A stretch of 8,981 bases of DNA from CAYZJD01 sp964478455. GTDB lineage: Bacteria; Acidobacteriota; Terriglobia; Bryobacterales; Bryobacteraceae. The notes beneath the pieces were generated by a model. The model worked only from the letters and a program-made list of their open reading frames with translations. It was not told the DNA's origin and made no database searches. The stretch covers positions 1 to 8,981 of the forward strand of contig CAYZJD010000178.1 in NCBI GenBank assembly GCA_964478455.1, read 5' to 3'. Positions within the stretch are counted from its first letter, which is position 1; the number at the start of each line of letters is the position of its first letter. Positions 6,663-8,981 of this stretch are shown piece by piece. The translations under genes and the position numbers were made by a program.

Positions 6663-8039
6663 ATGCCAGTCAGAAACCTGTCGCTCGCGATTCTTCTGAC
6701 GGCGCCGTTGGCGGCGCAGGCAGCCGAAGGCGGCGCGGTCATCCTCGAGGTTGATCTGACCAAGGGGCCCGGCGGCCTGCCCGCCGGCACGAAAGCGGTC
6801 GGAGGGGAGTGGCGCGATGGCTGGCTGGTCACCGGCAACGGCCAGCGGGTGGTGTTCGATGCCGGGTATCCGATCCGGAACGGAATGATGGAGGTCAGCT
6901 TCACGCGGTGGGATCATTCCGTCAGCGCGGCCGCTTACGCGCTGCCGGCCTGGGACCGCGTCACGAAGCTTGTATCGCTCTACGAGCAGCCGCAACTGGG
7001 CGATCCAGAGGCGCCTCCCGGCGATTCGTTCCGCGTCCAGGTGGGCGACGGCGAGCGGGCGAGGAACATACAGGGCGTGCTCCGGGCCAACACCAAGGAG
7101 GAAGGCACGGCCTGGAGATGGATGCAGGAATACGGCCAGTGGATCGACTGGACCTCCGACGATCGCACCCCCATGAATATGAGGTTCGAGTGGCGCAACG
7201 GCAACGGAACCTTCACTGATATCCAGGGGAAGACGTGGCGCTGTGCCAGGGACTGCATGAGCCACATGAACAGCCTGCGCTACCTGGTGCTGGGCAACGA
7301 TGGCTCCTGTCAGGGAAGCCCCTTGGGCACCCGTTTCCTGCGCGCTCGTCTCGTCGATTTCGACAAGCCGGCCGGCGCATCGGCCCAACCGCAGCGCCAG
7401 CGCGTGGTCTTCGATCTCGACCTGACCAAAGGCGCCGAGGCCCTTCCGGCCCAGGCGGTGGTTTTGGGCGGCGAGTGGGGTGAAGGATGGCGGGTGACCG
7501 ATAATCATCAGCGCATCGTGATCGATCCGGGCTACACGATTCGCAATGGCGTTCTGGAAGTCACGCTCACGCGGAAACGGGCCCGCCAGAAGGGCGACAA
7601 GGTCAACCTCATGGGCCTCCACGAGGATCCGAACATCGACCAAGCCGACCGGCACGGCGACATTTTCTACCTGCGCCTCGGCATGAGCGAGCTGACGGGC
7701 GGCGTCCAAGGCAACGTGAAAGCCTTCGTCCGAGAGGGATCCCAGGAGCGCGGCAAGGAAGACGGCAGCATGGTGTGGGAGCAGCGCTTCGGCAAGGCCG
7801 ACGACTGGGCCTACGACGACAAGACCCCGCGCACCATCAAGTTCCGCTGGCAGGGCGGCGTTGGTTTTTTTACGGATGTCACCGGCCAGGAACTGCGCTG
7901 CCCGAACGATTGCGACGGCAAGCTCGACGCTTTGCGGTACGTCTTCCTCGGCGGCGACCGGTACGACAACGCCAACACTTTGATCGGGACGCGCTTCCTC
8001 GCCGTGAAACTGACGGACCTGGATGTGCCCGAGAAATAG
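6663..8039 (+). CDS. Secreted protein of unknown function, two tandem ~205-aa modules (paralogue 2)
   Basis: This 458-aa protein is a full-length paralogue of its upstream neighbour and likewise unassigned. A Sec signal peptide (MPVRNLSLAILLTAPLAAQA, cleavage likely AQA|AE at residue 20) is followed by modules at residues 26-234 and 248-454, joined by a short Gln/Pro/Arg linker. Motifs match: GEWxxGWxVT, FDAGYPIRNG / IDPGYTIRNG, FEWRNGNGTFTD / FRWQGGVGFFTD, CARDC (Cys194/198), CPNDC (Cys413/417), RFLxxxLxDxD at each module end. The second FEWR is changed to FRW, and an unpaired Cys216 occurs in the first module (GSCQG). The start codon lies 6 nt after the previous stop. The DUF2264 gene begins 6 nt after its own stop. 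A glycan-binding or processing role at the cell surface or periplasm is a guess from context. A T7 run at 7865-7871 keeps the frame. Confidence 0.9.
   Translation: MPVRNLSLAILLTAPLAAQAAEGGAVILEVDLTKGPGGLPAGTKAVGGEWRDGWLVTGNGQRVVFDAGYPIRNGMMEVSFTRWDHSVSAAAYALPAWDRVTKLVSLYEQPQLGDPEAPPGDSFRVQVGDGERARNIQGVLRANTKEEGTAWRWMQEYGQWIDWTSDDRTPMNMRFEWRNGNGTFTDIQGKTWRCARDCMSHMNSLRYLVLGNDGSCQGSPLGTRFLRARLVDFDKPAGASAQPQRQRVVFDLDLTKGAEALPAQAVVLGGEWGEGWRVTDNHQRIVIDPGYTIRNGVLEVTLTRKRARQKGDKVNLMGLHEDPNIDQADRHGDIFYLRLGMSELTGGVQGNVKAFVREGSQERGKEDGSMVWEQRFGKADDWAYDDKTPRTIKFRWQGGVGFFTDVTGQELRCPNDCDGKLDALRYVFLGGDRYDNANTLIGTRFLAVKLTDLDVPEK
6738..7364 (+). repeat. Protein module copy A2 (second gene, first half)
   Basis: Residues 26-234 of the second module protein, from VILEVDLTKG to LVDFD. 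It shares with A1 the AYAxPAW segment, the RNxQGVxxAxxKExGT stretch and DDRTPM. Its Cys pair reads CARDC, the only copy without Pro after the first Cys. Confidence 0.88.
7404..8024 (+). repeat. Protein module copy B2 (second gene, second half)
   Basis: Residues 248-454 of the second module protein, from VVFDLDLTKG to LTDLD. It shares with B1 the GDxFYLR, DDWAxDDKTP and LGGDRYD motifs and lacks the AYAxPAW segment. Its FEWR motif is changed to FRWQ. Confidence 0.88.
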
Positions 8040-8045
8040 AGGGAC

Positions 8046-8981
8046 ATGCCCAGCCGCCGCCAGTTCGTGCACGCCATCACCGGCGGTGCCGCGGGCGCTG
8101 CTGCTTCCAGCGCCGCTGGCTCAGGCGCTGAGGAGCGTGCCTACTGGGTGGCTGTTCTGCGGCGCCTCGCCGAGCCGGTGCTGACACGGCTGGCAGAGGG
8201 GCGGCTGAAAGCGGAAATGCCGGTGGAACTGTCGCCGGCGGCCACACCCGCCCAGCGGCAGTACACTCATCTGGAAGCCGCCGGACGGCTCCTCGCCGGC
8301 ATGGCGCCGTGGCTGGAAGCGGCGCTGCCGTCCGGCTCGGAGAGGCAACTGCGCGACCGCTATGCGGAGCTGGCGCGACAGGCCCTCGGGGCCGCCACGG
8401 ATCCTGGTTCGCCCGATTTCATGAATTTCACCCAAGGACGCCAGCCCGTCGTGGATGCGGCATTCCTGGCGCATGCGCTGCTGCGGGCGCGCGGCGCGCT
8501 GTGGGAGAAACTGGATGGGCTGGTTCGCGCCAACACCGTGAAGGCGCTTCGCTCCACTCGCGTCATCCGAACCAGCTTCAACAACCACCTGCTTTTCAGC
8601 GCCATGGTCGAAGCGGCGCTGTGCATGGCGGGCCAGGACTGGGACGCCCTGCGGATCGACTATGCCATCCGCGCGCACGAGCAGTGGTACAAGGGGGACG
8701 GCCTGTACGGCGACGGGCCGGAGTTTCACTGGGACTACTACAACAGCTTTGTCATTCAGCCGATGCTGCTGGATGTGTTGGAGACCGTGTTGAACCGTTA
8801 CGCCGGCTCCGACCGGGCGCGACAGTGGCCCGAGATCCTCAAGAACGTGCGCTTGCGCGCGCGCCGGTGCGCCGCCATTCTGGAGCGGCTGATTTCGCCG
8901 GAGGGGACCTTCCCGCCCATCGGTCGTTCGCTGGCCTATCGCTTCGGCGCTTTCCAGCTCCTGGGTCAGATGGCTCTTCGG
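8046..8981 (+). CDS. DUF2264 family protein with Tat-like signal, 5' part (3' end beyond window)
   Basis: The frame is open from the ATG at 8046 to the last base (312 codons, no stop). Residues 2-24 hold SRRQFV followed by a small-residue hydrophobic run, a plausible twin-arginine signal. The remainder matches my knowledge of DUF2264 (PF10022), predicted (alpha/alpha)-barrel proteins: YWVAVLRRLAEPVLTRLAEGRLK, HLEAAGRLLAGMAPWL, SPDFMNFTQGRQPVVDAAFLAHALLRA, NNHLLFSAMVEAALC, RIDYAIRAHEQWYKGDGLYGDGPEFHWDYYNS (split here: key GDGPEFHWD at residues 222-230) and SPEGTFPPIGRSLAYRFGAFQLL. From memory, some relatives are classed as GH154 exo-beta-glucuronidases; I am not certain. The ATG is the first possible start after the in-frame TAG at 8037. 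Its ribosome site is poor (GAGGG only 2 nt upstream), so coupled translation is likely. It probably acts on glycan fragments after export. Confidence 0.88.
   Translation, partial: MPSRRQFVHAITGGAAGAAASSAAGSGAEERAYWVAVLRRLAEPVLTRLAEGRLKAEMPVELSPAATPAQRQYTHLEAAGRLLAGMAPWLEAALPSGSERQLRDRYAELARQALGAATDPGSPDFMNFTQGRQPVVDAAFLAHALLRARGALWEKLDGLVRANTVKALRSTRVIRTSFNNHLLFSAMVEAALCMAGQDWDALRIDYAIRAHEQWYKGDGLYGDGPEFHWDYYNSFVIQPMLLDVLETVLNRYAGSDRARQWPEILKNVRLRARRCAAILERLISPEGTFPPIGRSLAYRFGAFQLLGQMALR

Noticed and set aside
7865..7871. Run of seven T as a frameshift or slippage site
   Set aside because: The frame reads through correctly (GVGFFTD aligns with GTGTFTD in the other modules), so there is no sign of an error or programmed shift.
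6636..8072. 478-codon open frame on the - strand, itself with repeated segments
   Set aside because: The repeats only mirror the duplicated modules on the + strand; no recognisable domain or start signal.

Overview
This is a GC-rich bacterial contig end from a metagenome or draft genome. It most resembles Acidobacteriota, probably the Bryobacterales/Solibacteres group. That reading rests on the very long TonB-dependent receptor with an N-terminal carboxypeptidase-regulatory-like domain, no SusD-like partner, and strong GC-rich codon use. The assignment is inference; no rRNA or other marker gene is present.

Layout: bases 1-45 are not biological. They are the end of an Illumina P7/i7/Nextera adapter finishing in the 19-bp Tn5 mosaic end. 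Base 46 starts the genomic sequence, inside a gene. Five genes follow on the + strand, with gaps of only 15, 14, 6 and 6 nt: (1) the 3' part of a DUF4038/DUF5060-like (GH140-type) glycoside hydrolase, 46-1218; (2) a 1349-aa TonB-dependent outer-membrane receptor, 1234-5283; (3) and (4) two adjacent paralogous secreted proteins of 452 and 458 aa, 5298-6656 and 6663-8039, each made of two copies of a roughly 205-aa module I cannot assign to a named family; (5) the 5' part of a DUF2264-family protein with a Tat-like signal, 8046-8981, cut by the window end. There is no gap over 300 bases. No tRNA, rRNA, CRISPR array, mobile element or terminator was seen. The promoter must lie upstream, outside the window.

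The genes look like one operon for capture and breakdown of a complex plant- or microbe-derived glycan. The hydrolase and DUF2264 protein would cut it, the receptor would import oligosaccharides across the outer membrane, and the paired module proteins might bind or process the glycan at the surface or in the periplasm. The most novel part is the four-copy module family: conserved GEWxxGWxVT, GYxIxNG and CxxxC motifs, one internal duplication followed by a gene duplication, and no function I can recognise.
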